A stretch of DNA of 64,000 nucleotides from DATARH01 sp036268075 (GTDB lineage: Bacteria; Pseudomonadota; Alphaproteobacteria; ATCC43930; CGMCC-115725), in assembly GCA_036268075.1 (NCBI GenBank), contig DATAUV010000115.1:21642-85641 (forward strand), in the 5' to 3' direction. This document shows positions 31,672 to 42,500 of this stretch, piece by piece. Below the pieces are notes generated by a model. That model was given only the letters and a program-made list of their open reading frames with translations, was not told where the DNA came from and did not search any database. The position numbers and the translations under genes are program-made. Positions within the stretch are counted from its first letter, which is position 1. The number at the start of each line of letters is the position of its first letter.

Positions 31672-32460
31672 CTAGCGCCGACTGCGCGAGGGCTGCGGCG
31701 CCAGCGACGGCTCGCTCGCCCCGGACCGGCGGCCGCCCGCGCGGCGGGCCAGGAACGGCGCCAGCAGCTCGTGCGCCGGCGCGGCGGCGTCCCGGTCGCG
31801 CAGCACACGCGCGCAGAATTCGCTGTGCCGCACCGCCTCGACCTGGCGCCCGCAGCCCCCGAGGATCGAGACCAGGAGGCCATGCGCGTCGAGGCGGAAT
31901 TCGTCGAGCGCCACGACCCGCCGCGCGGTCGCCACGGCGGCGTCGAACTCGCCGACGTCGAGCTGGCTCAGCGCGACCCGGCGCATCGTCTCGGCCGCGA
32001 TCTCGGCGAGGCGGATGCGCTCGACCGCGAGCCATTCGTCGAAACCCGGCGCGACGGTCGCCACATTCTCCAACAGCTCACCGCGATAGAGCGCGGCGCA
32101 GCGGCCGAGCTCGCAGCGATCGCGCGAGCCGGCCAAGACCTGGAATTGCACGGCGTCGATCGTCACGCCGTCGCGCATGAGGCTCAGCATTCCGCGCGAC
32201 AGCCGCACCAGGTTGCACCCGGTCTGGCGGCGGATCACGTCCAGAGTCTGCCGCAGCCCATACCCGTCCTGCCCGCCATCGAGGCCGCCCCAGATCATCT
32301 CGACCGCGACCTCGCGCGGCAGCGCCAGCTCGGGGTGCAGCGCCATCAGCGCGATCAGGGCCTGGGCCTTGCGCGGCAGCGGCAGGCAATAGCGCCCGTC
32401 GACCCGCATCCCGAACGGCCCCAGCAAACTCAGCGAGATCGGTATGCTCTCGGTCTTCAT
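31672..32460 (-). CDS. SARP-like regulator with winged helix and BTAD domain
   Basis: 262 residues from the ATG at 32460 (GAGGGGAG upstream). An OmpR-like winged helix (about 5-100: ISLSLLGPFGMRVDGRYCLP, PRKAQALIALMALHP) is followed by a bacterial transcriptional-activation (BTAD) TPR-like domain (about 120-240: CAALYRGELLENVATVAPGF, EFDAAVATARRVVALDEFRL). The architecture is that of SARP/DnrI-type activators, common in actinomycetes and less so in alphaproteobacteria. The C-terminus is low-complexity RRSGASEPS. Target genes are unknown; ech is divergent, 318 bases away. Confidence 0.82.
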   Translation of the reverse strand: MKTESIPISLSLLGPFGMRVDGRYCLPLPRKAQALIALMALHPELALPREVAVEMIWGGLDGGQDGYGLRQTLDVIRRQTGCNLVRLSRGMLSLMRDGVTIDAVQFQVLAGSRDRCELGRCAALYRGELLENVATVAPGFDEWLAVERIRLAEIAAETMRRVALSQLDVGEFDAAVATARRVVALDEFRLDAHGLLVSILGGCGRQVEAVRHSEFCARVLRDRDAAAPAHELLAPFLARRAGGRRSGASEPSLAPQPSRSRR

Positions 32461-32778
32461 CGGGCTCCCCTCGGCAGGCATGGCGCTTTTCGCCTGGAGG
32501 TAGGTGGTTCGCCGCGGAGGGCCGATCAGAGGCGAATTTGCATGACTGGCGTCCTCTTTCCGCACGTTGCGCATAACGGCCGACGCCCAGCCGATCGCGA
32601 CGCCACGGCAGATTTCTATCCGTAAGCTTTTGTATTCACCGAATTTATGCATGGACCCAAGACCGCGCCGCAAATTCGGTCATGGTCGCCTACCCGTATC
32701 CATCGCATATCAACAGCCCCGCTTTGCCGCGCTTTGGCCTAAGCTGGGCGCCGCGATCGCAGAGTTCGGGAGCAGGGC
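32461..32778. other. Divergent intergenic region between SARP-like gene and ech
   Basis: 318 bases with no gene. A perfect 9-base inverted repeat ACCGAATTT (32638-32646)/AAATTCGGT (32672-32680) with a 25-base spacer is the one clear structure. Local AT content is raised around 32620-32650. It may hold the operator and promoters of both flanking genes. Confidence 0.5.
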
Positions 32779-33558
32779 ATGAGCGAATACGAGACGATCC
32801 TCGTCGAGCGGCGCGGGGCGGTCGGCCTCGTCACGTTGAACCGGCCCAAAGCGCTCAACGCGCTCAGCGCGGCCTTGATCCGCGACCTCAACGGCGCGTT
32901 CGACGAGCTCGAGCCCGATCCCGATATCGGCGCGATCGTCGTCGCCGGCAACGAGCGCGCCTTCGCCGCCGGCGCCGACATCAAGGAAATGGCCGGCAAG
33001 ACCTACATGGAGGCCTATGCCGAAGACTTCATCACCAGCGGGTGGGAGCGGGTCGCCCAGTGCCGCAAGCCGGTGATCGCCGCGGTACAGGGTGTCGCGC
33101 TCGGCGGCGGCTGCGAGATCGCGATGATGTGCGACATTGTCATCGCCGCCGAGACGGCGCGGTTCGGCCAGCCCGAAATCCTGCTCGGCGTGATCCCCGG
33201 CGCCGGCGGCACGCAGCGCCTGCCCCGCTTTATCGGCAAGGCCAAGGCGATGGATCTGTGCCTGACCGGCCGGATGATGGACGCCGCCGAGGCCGAGCGC
33301 GCCGGCCTCGTCTCTCGCATCGTGCCGGCCGACAAGCTCATGGACGAGGCGATGGCCGTCGCCGCCCGCATCGCCGAGATGTCCCGCCCGATCGCGATGA
33401 TGGCGAAGGAGTCGGTCAACCGCGCCTTCGAGACGACGCTCGCCGAGGGCGTGCGGTTCGAGCGCCGGCTGTTCCACTCGACCTTCGCCACCGAAGACCA
33501 GAAGGAGGGCATGGCCGCCTTTGTTTCCAAGCGCAAGCCGGCGTTCAAGAACCGGTGA
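32779..33558 (+). CDS. Enoyl-CoA hydratase/isomerase family protein
   Basis: 259 residues. VGLVTLNRPKALNALSAAL at the start and FAAGADIKEM, AVQGVALGGGCEIAMMCDIV and EILLGVIPGAGGTQRLPRFI are crotonase motifs; both catalytic Glu residues (in GGCEIAM and in PEILLG) are present. It most likely hydrates short-chain enoyl-CoA in fatty-acid or amino-acid breakdown. An enoyl-CoA hydratase next to rpsT-dnaA is a recurring arrangement in alphaproteobacteria. Confidence 0.92.
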   Translation: MSEYETILVERRGAVGLVTLNRPKALNALSAALIRDLNGAFDELEPDPDIGAIVVAGNERAFAAGADIKEMAGKTYMEAYAEDFITSGWERVAQCRKPVIAAVQGVALGGGCEIAMMCDIVIAAETARFGQPEILLGVIPGAGGTQRLPRFIGKAKAMDLCLTGRMMDAAEAERAGLVSRIVPADKLMDEAMAVAARIAEMSRPIAMMAKESVNRAFETTLAEGVRFERRLFHSTFATEDQKEGMAAFVSKRKPAFKNR

Positions 33559-33606
33559 CCGGAGGGTGCGTCTCGGACGCGCAGGGCATCTTTGCGGCCC
33601 TTGCGG

Positions 33607-33635
33607 TTGACGCTTGAGCGCCGTGCCGATATAAG
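33607..33635 (+). promoter_or_regulatory. Strong sigma-70-like promoter of rpsT
   Basis: TTGACG (33607-33612) and TATAAG (33630-33635) lie exactly 17 bases apart, near consensus. The start would be near 33642, leaving a short 5' leader before rpsT at 33665. Such a strong promoter suits a ribosomal protein gene. Confidence 0.7.
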
Positions 33636-33664
33636 CCCCCTCCACCTGATCGCCACGAGTTCCG

Positions 33665-33925
33665 ATGCCTCATCATAAATCGGCTGAAAAACGGCTTCGC
33701 CAGACCGAAACCCGCACCGCAGTCAACCGGGCACGGTTGAGCCGTGTGCGTACCTTTGTCAAAAAGGTCGAAACGGCGATCGCGACCGGCGACAAGACAG
33801 TCGCCCAGTCGGCGCTTCAGGAGGCCCAGCCCGAGCTGCATCGTGCTACCACCAAGGGCGTCATGCACCGTAATACGGTGGCCCGCAAACTTTCGCGATT
33901 AGCAGCCCAGATCAATGCCTTATAG
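33665..33925 (+). CDS. rpsT: Ribosomal protein bS20
   Basis: 86 residues. The N-terminus PHHKSAEKRLRQTETRTAVN and the C-terminus HRNTVARKLSRLAAQINAL are bS20 signatures. It is a basic three-helix protein that binds 16S rRNA helix 44 in the 30S subunit. It directly precedes the dnaA region, an order typical of alphaproteobacteria. A short hairpin-like GCGCG...CGCGC segment (33938-33955) follows the stop. Confidence 0.97.
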   Translation: MPHHKSAEKRLRQTETRTAVNRARLSRVRTFVKKVETAIATGDKTVAQSALQEAQPELHRATTKGVMHRNTVARKLSRLAAQINAL

Positions 33926-34286
33926 GCGGGCTTTGCAGCGCGCGGTTTAAACGCGCAACAGCTCTGTAACAACCTGGTGTGGCTTTCGTAACCAGATTGC
34001 AAAAAATACAGATGTTCGTGTTCTATTCTGGTTGCACCGATTCGCGCATCTAACCTAAAGTCTCAAGAAGGCGCAGGGGAAATCACCCCAAACGCCTGTA
34101 GTTCAAAGATGTTCACATAATATCCGCAGCATTTTTGCGGCTGTCGTAAAAAACGATGGCCGCAGCAGGGGGAAATTGCTGCCTATTTCCTGAAAGAACA
34201 TGACCTGTTGCCGAAGCAGTCTTTTGAGTATTGCTTCGATATTCAAGAACATTAGTTCAACAGTTATGTACATTTAGGGGGATCGG
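33926..34286. other. AT-rich dnaA upstream region (promoter, possible origin-related)
   Basis: 361 bases, visibly more AT-rich than its surroundings. The 6-mer ATGTTC or its complement occurs four times (34012, 34109, 34196, 34247), twice within AGATGTTC. Weak DnaA-box-like sites are ATGTTCACA (34109-34117) and TTATGTACA (34264-34272), the latter one base off TTWTNCACA. A GATTC site for CcrM-type methylation is at 34039. There is no gene. Either the dnaA control region or part of an origin is possible. Confidence 0.55.
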
Positions 34287-35717
34287 GTGGCAGCCAAAGC
34301 GACCGCAATTGCACAGACGAGCGCCGTTTCGGAGGCCGTGGTGGAAGATTGGACCCGCGTTCTAAGGCGCCTTCGCGACGAGCTCGGTGAGACCGCGTTC
34401 CGCTCCTGGTTCCAAGAAATCCATGTCGAGAGGGTCGAAAGCGGCGAGGGGGTGATCTCGCTGCCGACGCGGTTTCTGCGCAATTGGGTTGCGACGCATT
34501 ACGCGGATAAGCTGCTGGCGGCCTGGCGCGCCGAAAACCCGGCGGTGCGGCGGCTGACGATCGTCGTCGATCCCCACTCGGCCGTCCCTGCCCGGGCCAC
34601 CGCCAGCGCCGCGGCGCCCGCCGACACCACCCTTGCCGCGCCCATGCCGGTCTCCGAGATCGGCGAGGACCGCGCCCAGCTCTCGGCGCCGCTCGACCCG
34701 CGCTTCACCTTTGCCAATTTCGTCGTGGGCAAGCCCAACGAGCTTGCCAATGCGGCAGCCCGGCGGGTGGCGGAGGCGTTCAGCGCGCCGGCCCATTCGG
34801 TGCCGTTCAACCCGCTCTTCCTTTACGGCGGGGTGGGGCTCGGCAAGACGCATCTGATGCACGCGATCGCCTGGCACGTCCGCACCCACGCGCCGAAGCG
34901 CAAGGTGATCTATCTCAGCGCCGAAAAATTCATGTACCAGTTCATCCGGGCGCTGCGCTTTCGCTCGACGATGGACTTCAAGGAGCAGTTCCGCTCGGTC
35001 GACCTGCTGATGATCGATGACGTCCAGTTCATCAGCGGCAAGGACTCGACCCAGGAAGAGTTCTTCCACACCTTCAACGCGCTCGTCGACCAGAACCGCC
35101 AGATCGTCATTTCCGCCGACAAATCGCCCTCCGACCTCGAAGGGCTCGAGGAGCGGATGCGGTCGCGGCTCGGCTGGGGCCTCGTCGCCGATCTGCACCC
35201 CACGACCTACGAGCTGCGCCTCGGCATCCTCCATGCCAAGGCCGAGGCGTCGGGCGCGAAGGTGCCGGACAAGGTGCTCGAATTCCTCGCCCACAAGATC
35301 AGCTCGAACATCCGCGAGCTCGAAGGCGCGCTCAACCGCATCACCGCGCACACGCAGCTCGTCGGCCGCGACATCACGCTCGAAAGCGCGCACGAGCTGC
35401 TGCACGACCTCCTGCGCGCCAACGAGCGCCACGTCACGATCGACGAGATCCAGAAAAAGGTCGCCGAGCACTTCAACATCAAGATGGCCGAGATGACCTC
35501 GGCCCGCCGCGCCCGTATCGTCGCCCGCCCGCGCCAGGTCGCGATGTACCTGGCCAAGCAGCTCACGCCGCGCTCGCTCCCTGAAATTGGCCGCAAATTC
35601 GGCGGCCGCGACCACACCACGGTCATGCATGCCTGCCGGAAGATCGAGGAGCTGACCGCCGCCGACCGCGCGCTCGGCGAGGACGTGGAGCTCCTCCGGC
35701 GGATGCTGCTGAGCTGA
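34287..35717 (+). CDS. dnaA: Chromosomal replication initiator DnaA
   Basis: 476 residues, GTG start with AGGGGGA upstream. Domain I (about 15-85, WTRVLRRLRDELGETAFRSW), a linker rich in Ala, and domain III with Walker A FLYGGVGLGKTHLMHAIAWH (about 188) and Walker B LLMIDDVQFI. Domain IV ends with the DnaA signature FGGRDHTTVMHACRKIEEL. DnaA melts the origin as an ATP-bound filament. An F1 palindrome separates it from dnaN. Confidence 0.98.
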   Translation: MAAKATAIAQTSAVSEAVVEDWTRVLRRLRDELGETAFRSWFQEIHVERVESGEGVISLPTRFLRNWVATHYADKLLAAWRAENPAVRRLTIVVDPHSAVPARATASAAAPADTTLAAPMPVSEIGEDRAQLSAPLDPRFTFANFVVGKPNELANAAARRVAEAFSAPAHSVPFNPLFLYGGVGLGKTHLMHAIAWHVRTHAPKRKVIYLSAEKFMYQFIRALRFRSTMDFKEQFRSVDLLMIDDVQFISGKDSTQEEFFHTFNALVDQNRQIVISADKSPSDLEGLEERMRSRLGWGLVADLHPTTYELRLGILHAKAEASGAKVPDKVLEFLAHKISSNIRELEGALNRITAHTQLVGRDITLESAHELLHDLLRANERHVTIDEIQKKVAEHFNIKMAEMTSARRARIVARPRQVAMYLAKQLTPRSLPEIGRKFGGRDHTTVMHACRKIEELTAADRALGEDVELLRRMLLS

Positions 35718-35722
35718 AAAAG

Positions 35723-35798
35723 TGATGGGCTTCGCTCCGCTCAGCCCATCCTACGAGGACGCCGCCGTAGGATGGGCTGAGCGCAGCGAAGCCCATCA
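35723..35798. repeat. Inverted repeat, family F1, between dnaA and dnaN
   Basis: TGATGGGCTTCGCTCCGCTC...CATCCTACGA (35723-35756) pairs with its complement (35766-35798). It is the most symmetric of the three F1 copies. Confidence 0.9.
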
Positions 35799-35933
35799 TT
35801 TCCTCTCCAAACGCAGACCCTAGTCCCCGCCCGTTCCATGCTATAATGCGGCCCCGGTTGCGAGCCCGGCCGACGCCTTGCCGGGTCCGCCGCGGGCGCG
35901 TTGTCACCCACACCCGAAACGAATGCAGCAGCC

Positions 35934-37052
35934 ATGAAGCTCACCATCGAAAGAGCGGCGCTACTCAAGGCGCTGAGCCATGTGCAGAGCGTCGTCGAGC
36001 GCCGCACGACGATCCCCATACTGTCGAACGTGCTGCTGTGGACCGACGGCGGCAACCTGTCCCTCAGCGCCACCGACATGGATCTGGAGATCGTCGAGCG
36101 GGTGCCCGGGCGAATCGAACGCAACGGGCGCACCACCGCCTCGGCGCACACGCTTTACGACATTGTCCGCAAGCTGCGCGAAGGCGCTCAGGTCGAGCTC
36201 GAAGCCATCGCCGACCGCAACGAGATGGTGCTGCGCTCGGGTCGTTCCACCTTCACCCTCGCGTGCCTGCCGCCGGAGGATTATCCGGTCATGTCGGCCG
36301 GCGAATTGCCGCACTCCTTCGCGCTCTCGGCGGCCGAGATGCGCAGCCTCATCGACCGTACCCGCTTTGCGATCTCGACCGAGGAGACGCGCTACTACCT
36401 CAACGGCATCTATCTGCACGCGACCAAGGCCAACGAGGTGCCGGTGATCCGCGCCGTCGCGACCGACGGCCACCGCCTCGCGCGCGTCGAGATGACCGCG
36501 CCCGAGGGCGCCGCCGGGATGCCCGGCGTCATCATCCCGCGCAAGACCGTGCTGGAGCTGCGGAAGCTGGTCGACGAGGGCGACGACGAGATCCAGGTGT
36601 CGCTCGGCGAAACCAAGATCAGATGCTCGATCGGCGAAGCGTCGCTGACCTCAAAGCTGATCGACGGCACCTTCCCCGATTACGACCGGGTGATCCCGTC
36701 GGGCAACGACAAGATCCTCGACGTCGAGTGCAAGCCGTTCGCCGAGGCGGTCGACCGCGTCGCGACAATCTCGACCGAGCGCAGCCGTGCCGTGAAACTG
36801 ACGATCGAGCGCGGCGCCCTCACCGTCTCCGCGGCGAGCCCGGAAAACGGCACCGCGGTCGAGGAAATCGAGGCGCGCTATCAGGCCAACCCCATCGAAA
36901 TCGGGTTCAATTCCCGCTACTTGCTAGACATCACCGAGCAGATCGGCGGCGAGTATGCCCAGTTCGTGCTGGCCGATGCCGGGTCGCCGACGATCGTGCG
37001 CGACAGCAACGACGCGAGCGCCCTCTACGTGCTGATGCCGATGCGGGTGTAA
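35934..37052 (+). CDS. dnaN: DNA polymerase III beta sliding clamp
   Basis: 372 residues from ATG 35934; an upstream GTG-like extension adds 11 residues without family support. MKLTIERAALLKALSHVQSV, RRTTIPILSNVLL and RTRFAISTEETRYYLNGIYL are DnaN signatures, and the C-terminus DASALYVLMPMRV is the conserved ending. Three topologically similar clamp domains of about 125 residues are expected. The clamp tethers polymerase III to DNA. It follows dnaA after a repeat and precedes recF. Confidence 0.97.
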   Translation: MKLTIERAALLKALSHVQSVVERRTTIPILSNVLLWTDGGNLSLSATDMDLEIVERVPGRIERNGRTTASAHTLYDIVRKLREGAQVELEAIADRNEMVLRSGRSTFTLACLPPEDYPVMSAGELPHSFALSAAEMRSLIDRTRFAISTEETRYYLNGIYLHATKANEVPVIRAVATDGHRLARVEMTAPEGAAGMPGVIIPRKTVLELRKLVDEGDDEIQVSLGETKIRCSIGEASLTSKLIDGTFPDYDRVIPSGNDKILDVECKPFAEAVDRVATISTERSRAVKLTIERGALTVSAASPENGTAVEEIEARYQANPIEIGFNSRYLLDITEQIGGEYAQFVLADAGSPTIVRDSNDASALYVLMPMRV

Positions 37053-37123
37053 TTCCGGTTTCCCCCACCGGAATCGCGCCCGTCGAGGTGGAAAATCAGG
37101 TATTTCAAACCCATATATCGGTA

Positions 37124-38308
37124 ATGCTGATTCCGGCTCAGGACCAGGAGAGCGCGGGTGCGGTGGGGGTGCTGTCCCGTCCCGGCGATCGGGTCGGGGT
37201 CACCCGCCTCGCGCTGACGGATTTCCGCAATTACGGCACGGCGCGGCTCGATTTGGACACCGGTCCCGTCGTGCTGACCGGCCCCAACGGCGCCGGCAAG
37301 ACCAATCTGCTCGAAGCCGTCTCGTTCCTGTCGCCCGGCCGGGGCTTGCGCAACGCCAAGCTGAGCGAGATCGACCGCCATGGCGCCGATAACGGGTGGG
37401 CCGTCGCCGCGACCGCCGAGACCCGCCGCGGCCCGGTGCGGATCGGCACCGGCCGCGAGGAAGCCACCGGCGAGCGCCGCATCGTCCGCATCGACGGCGA
37501 GCCCGCGAAAACCCAGGCGTCCCTGGTCGAACGCCTCGGCCTGATCTGGCTGACCCCGCAGATGGACCGCCTCTTTATCGAAGGCCCCGGCGCGCGCCGA
37601 CGCCTGCTCGACCGGCTGGTCTTCGGCCTCGACCCGGCGCATGCGAGCCGCGTCGCCGGCTACGAGCAGGCCTTGCGCGAACGCTCGCGCCTTTTGCGCG
37701 ACGGGCCCGCCGACGCGACGTGGATTTGCGCGCTCGAAGCCGTGATGGCCGAGCAAGGCGCCGCCGTCGCCGCCGGCCGCCGCGATGCGGTCGAGCAGCT
37801 CGACGAAGCTTGCGCCGAGGCCGAAGGACCCTTTCCGCACGCCCGCCTCAGCCTCAACGGCACGCTCGAAACCTGGCTTGGTCAGATGCCGGCGCTCGCG
37901 GTCGAGGACAGGTTCAAATCCGCCCTCGCGGCCAACCGCCCGGCCGACGCCGCCGCCGGCGGGGCGACGGTCGGGCCGCACCGTTCCGACCTCGCGGTCA
38001 CGCATCGGGAGAAATCGGTCCCGGCCGAGCAGGCCTCGACCGGCGAGCAGAAGGCGCTGTTGATCGCGATCCTGCTCGCGCACGCCAAATTGCAGCGGGC
38101 AATCCGCGGCGAGCCGCCGATCCTCTTATTCGACGAGGTTGCCGCGCATCTCGACCGCGCGCGGCGCGCGGCCCTCTTCGACATCGTCGCCTCGCTCGAA
38201 AGCCAGGCCTGGCTCACCGGCACCGACCCCGAGCTGTTCTTTCCCCTGCGCGGCGCGGCCCGTTTTCTGACGGTCCACGACGGCGCCCTCACCGAAACCG
38301 CCCCCTGA
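37124..38308 (+). CDS. recF: DNA replication and repair protein RecF
   Basis: 394 residues from ATG 37124; a GTG at 37169 just before the conserved VTRLALTDFRNYGTARLDLD is the alternative start. Walker A is VVLTGPNGAGKTNLLEAVSF, the ABC signature-like region is STGEQKALLIAILLAHAKL, and Walker B is ILLFDEVAAHLD. RecF loads RecA at gaps with RecO and RecR. dnaN-recF-gyrB is the ancestral bacterial order. The 71-base gap to dnaN shows no good ribosome-binding site for either start. Confidence 0.94.
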   Translation: MLIPAQDQESAGAVGVLSRPGDRVGVTRLALTDFRNYGTARLDLDTGPVVLTGPNGAGKTNLLEAVSFLSPGRGLRNAKLSEIDRHGADNGWAVAATAETRRGPVRIGTGREEATGERRIVRIDGEPAKTQASLVERLGLIWLTPQMDRLFIEGPGARRRLLDRLVFGLDPAHASRVAGYEQALRERSRLLRDGPADATWICALEAVMAEQGAAVAAGRRDAVEQLDEACAEAEGPFPHARLSLNGTLETWLGQMPALAVEDRFKSALAANRPADAAAGGATVGPHRSDLAVTHREKSVPAEQASTGEQKALLIAILLAHAKLQRAIRGEPPILLFDEVAAHLDRARRAALFDIVASLESQAWLTGTDPELFFPLRGAARFLTVHDGALTETAP

Positions 38309-38320
38309 CCAAAGGGACTC

Positions 38321-40819
<2,499 letters not shown>

Positions 40820-40834
40820 CGGCCCCGCTCCGGC

Positions 40835-41233
40835 GTGAGGAAACGACGGCAGCCCGACCCCGAGCCGCTTCCCGAGCACCGCGCGCTCGCCGAAGCATGG
40901 CTCCGCTATAATGCGGGCAAGCCGAACGAGAAAAACCCGGAGGCCGGGGCCGGCGACCGGCTGATTGATTTGCTCTTCCGCGACCCGGAAGCCGCCTGGC
41001 AGGTCATCGACCTGATCTGGCGCCAGGCCCCGGACGACCGCACCCTCGCCGATATCGCCGCCGGCCCGGTCGAAAGCCTCCTCGCACACCACGGCGAGGT
41101 TTTTATCGACCGCATCTACCTCCTCGCCCGGCGCGAACCCGTCTTCCGCAAGATGCTCGGCGCCGTCTGGCGCAACAGCATGTCAGAGCCCGTGTGGCAG
41201 AAGCTGAAATCGATCGCGGGGCCGAATTTCTAA
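40835..41233 (+). CDS. DUF6869-like hypothetical protein
   Basis: 132 residues from a GTG 15 bases after gyrB. ALAEAWLRYNAGKPNEKNPE, LFRDPEAAWQVIDLIWRQAP and SLLAHHGEVFIDRIYLLARR look like the small domain found in proteins of unknown function labelled DUF6869; I recall this from pattern only. The sequence is mostly alpha-helical and has no membrane segment. It may be an immunity-like or addiction-related protein, but nothing in the sequence shows that. It overlaps the convergent YoeB gene by 4 bases. Confidence 0.7.
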   Translation: MRKRRQPDPEPLPEHRALAEAWLRYNAGKPNEKNPEAGAGDRLIDLLFRDPEAAWQVIDLIWRQAPDDRTLADIAAGPVESLLAHHGEVFIDRIYLLARREPVFRKMLGAVWRNSMSEPVWQKLKSIAGPNF

Positions 41234-41505
41234 GGCCGGCGATAGTGGTAGCGGCAGGCGACGATCACCACCGACAAATCCTCGTCCAAGCCGACAATTC
41301 TGTACACCAGCCGATGCTCGCGGGTAATTCGTCGCGACCACCACCCGTCGAAGTCGCGCCATAGCGGTTCCGGGCTTCCGACCCCGGTGTATGGGTCGCG
41401 GCTAATCTCGGCGATCAGAGCATTGATACGCTGGACGACATCCGCATCAGTCGCTTGCCAGTGGAGATAGTCGGACCAGGCGTCTCGATCCCAGACTACC
41501 CTCAC
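41230..41505 (-). CDS. yoeB: YoeB/Txe-family mRNA interferase toxin
   Basis: 91 residues. AWSDYLHWQATDADVVQRIN at the start, then GSPEPLWRDFDGWWSRRITR and EHRLVYRIVGLDEDLSVVIV with the C-terminal CRYHY are classic YoeB features. Catalytic residues Glu, Arg and His (Glu46/Arg/His-like, in EPL, SRRIT and HRLVY) and the C-terminal Tyr are present. It cuts mRNA in the ribosomal A site. The GTG/ATG start overlaps the yefM stop (41502-41505). Confidence 0.93.
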   Translation of the reverse strand: MRVVWDRDAWSDYLHWQATDADVVQRINALIAEISRDPYTGVGSPEPLWRDFDGWWSRRITREHRLVYRIVGLDEDLSVVIVACRYHYRRP

Positions 41506-41753
41506 TTGATCAGATCATGCTCGACGAGACGGCCCGCATTCGCCTCGGCAATTGAATGCAGAAGACGCTCGGCATTCGCCGGGCTCGCGAGAAGATGGAG
41601 CGTCTCCTCAAGTCCTTCATATTCCGAGAGGGACAGCATAACGACAGGCGGGCCGTTCTGGCGGGTCACGAGCAGCGGCGCCCGATCATCGCAGACACGA
41701 TCCATATGTACCTTCAACTTCTGTCGCAGCTCGGAGTATGACACGACGTCCAT
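41502..41753 (-). CDS. yefM: YefM/Phd-family antitoxin
   Basis: 83 residues. MDVVSYSELRQKLKVHMDRV and APLLVTRQNGPPVVMLSLSE followed by YEGLEETLHLL is a standard YefM sequence. It binds YoeB and represses the operon. Its palindromic operator with TGTACA lies 17 bases upstream. It lies in the gyrB-SDR gap as a self-contained unit. Confidence 0.93.
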   Translation of the reverse strand: MDVVSYSELRQKLKVHMDRVCDDRAPLLVTRQNGPPVVMLSLSEYEGLEETLHLLASPANAERLLHSIAEANAGRLVEHDLIK

Positions 41754-41769
41754 CGGGACCTCCTAGTTG

Positions 41770-41785
41770 GTACACATATCTGTAC
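41770..41785 (-). promoter_or_regulatory. YefM-YoeB operator palindrome
   Basis: GTACA-CATATC-TGTAC is a perfect inverted repeat, continuing as TGTACA at 41781-41786. YefM operators in enterobacteria have a TGTACA core, so this is the likely autorepression site. Confidence 0.65.
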
Positions 41786-41815
41786 AAACGGGCCTGCCGT
41801 CAAGCGAGGAACGCC

Positions 41816-42499
41816 ATGCCGACCATCAAAACCGCCCTCATCGTCGGCGCCTCACGCGGCCTCGGGCTGGGCCTGGTGACCGAGCTCAAATCCCGCGGCT
41901 GGTCCGTCGTCGGCACGGCGCGCGACGAGGCCGGGGCGCGGCGGGTGGAGGCGGCGGGGGCTCGGGCCGAGCGGGTCGATACGGCGGATGCCGCGTCGGT
42001 CGCGGCGCTGTCGCAGCGTCTCGCGGACGAGGCGTTCGACCTTGTCTTCGTCAATGCCGGGATCAAGGGGGCGCAGCATCAGGACCCGGCGCGGACCACG
42101 GCTGCCGAGATCGCGGAGCTGTTCACGATCAACTCGGTGGCGCCGGTCGCGATCGCCCGCACGTTTCTCGATCGGATGCGCGAGGGGGGCGGGGTTATCG
42201 CCTTTATGAGCTCGGACCTCGGCAGCGTCACGCGCACCACCGACGGCTACATCCCGCTGTACCGCGCCAGCAAGGCAGCGCTGAATTCGCTGATCCGCAG
42301 CTTTGCCGCGGAGCTCGGCGGGCGGCGGATGACGGTGCTGGCGATCCATCCCGGGTGGGTCAGGACCGACATGGGCGGCGAACATGCGCCGGTCGGCATC
42401 GCCGAAAGCGTCAAAGGCGTTGTCGATGTGCTGGAGAGCCGAGCGGGCACGCTGCGGCACGGTTTTGTCGATTACAACGGCCGCGAACTCGCCTGGTAG
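41816..42499 (+). CDS. Short-chain dehydrogenase/reductase (SDR)
   Basis: 227 residues from ATG 41816 (GAGGA upstream). TALIVGASRGLGLGLVTELK is the NAD(P)-binding motif, LVFVNAGIKG the NAG motif, and the catalytic Tyr-Lys is in YRASKAALNSLIRSFAAEL. IHPGWVRTDMGG is typical of the SDR group close to sniffer/CsgA-like carbonyl reductases. Substrate unknown. It is convergent with the PQQ-type dehydrogenase, which ends one base beyond its stop. Confidence 0.9.
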   Translation: MPTIKTALIVGASRGLGLGLVTELKSRGWSVVGTARDEAGARRVEAAGARAERVDTADAASVAALSQRLADEAFDLVFVNAGIKGAQHQDPARTTAAEIAELFTINSVAPVAIARTFLDRMREGGGVIAFMSSDLGSVTRTTDGYIPLYRASKAALNSLIRSFAAELGGRRMTVLAIHPGWVRTDMGGEHAPVGIAESVKGVVDVLESRAGTLRHGFVDYNGRELAW

Positions 42500-42500
42500 C

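Noticed and set aside
33926..34286. Calling this region oriC outright
   Set aside because: Only weak DnaA boxes are present and alphaproteobacterial origins often lie elsewhere; kept as a candidate finding.
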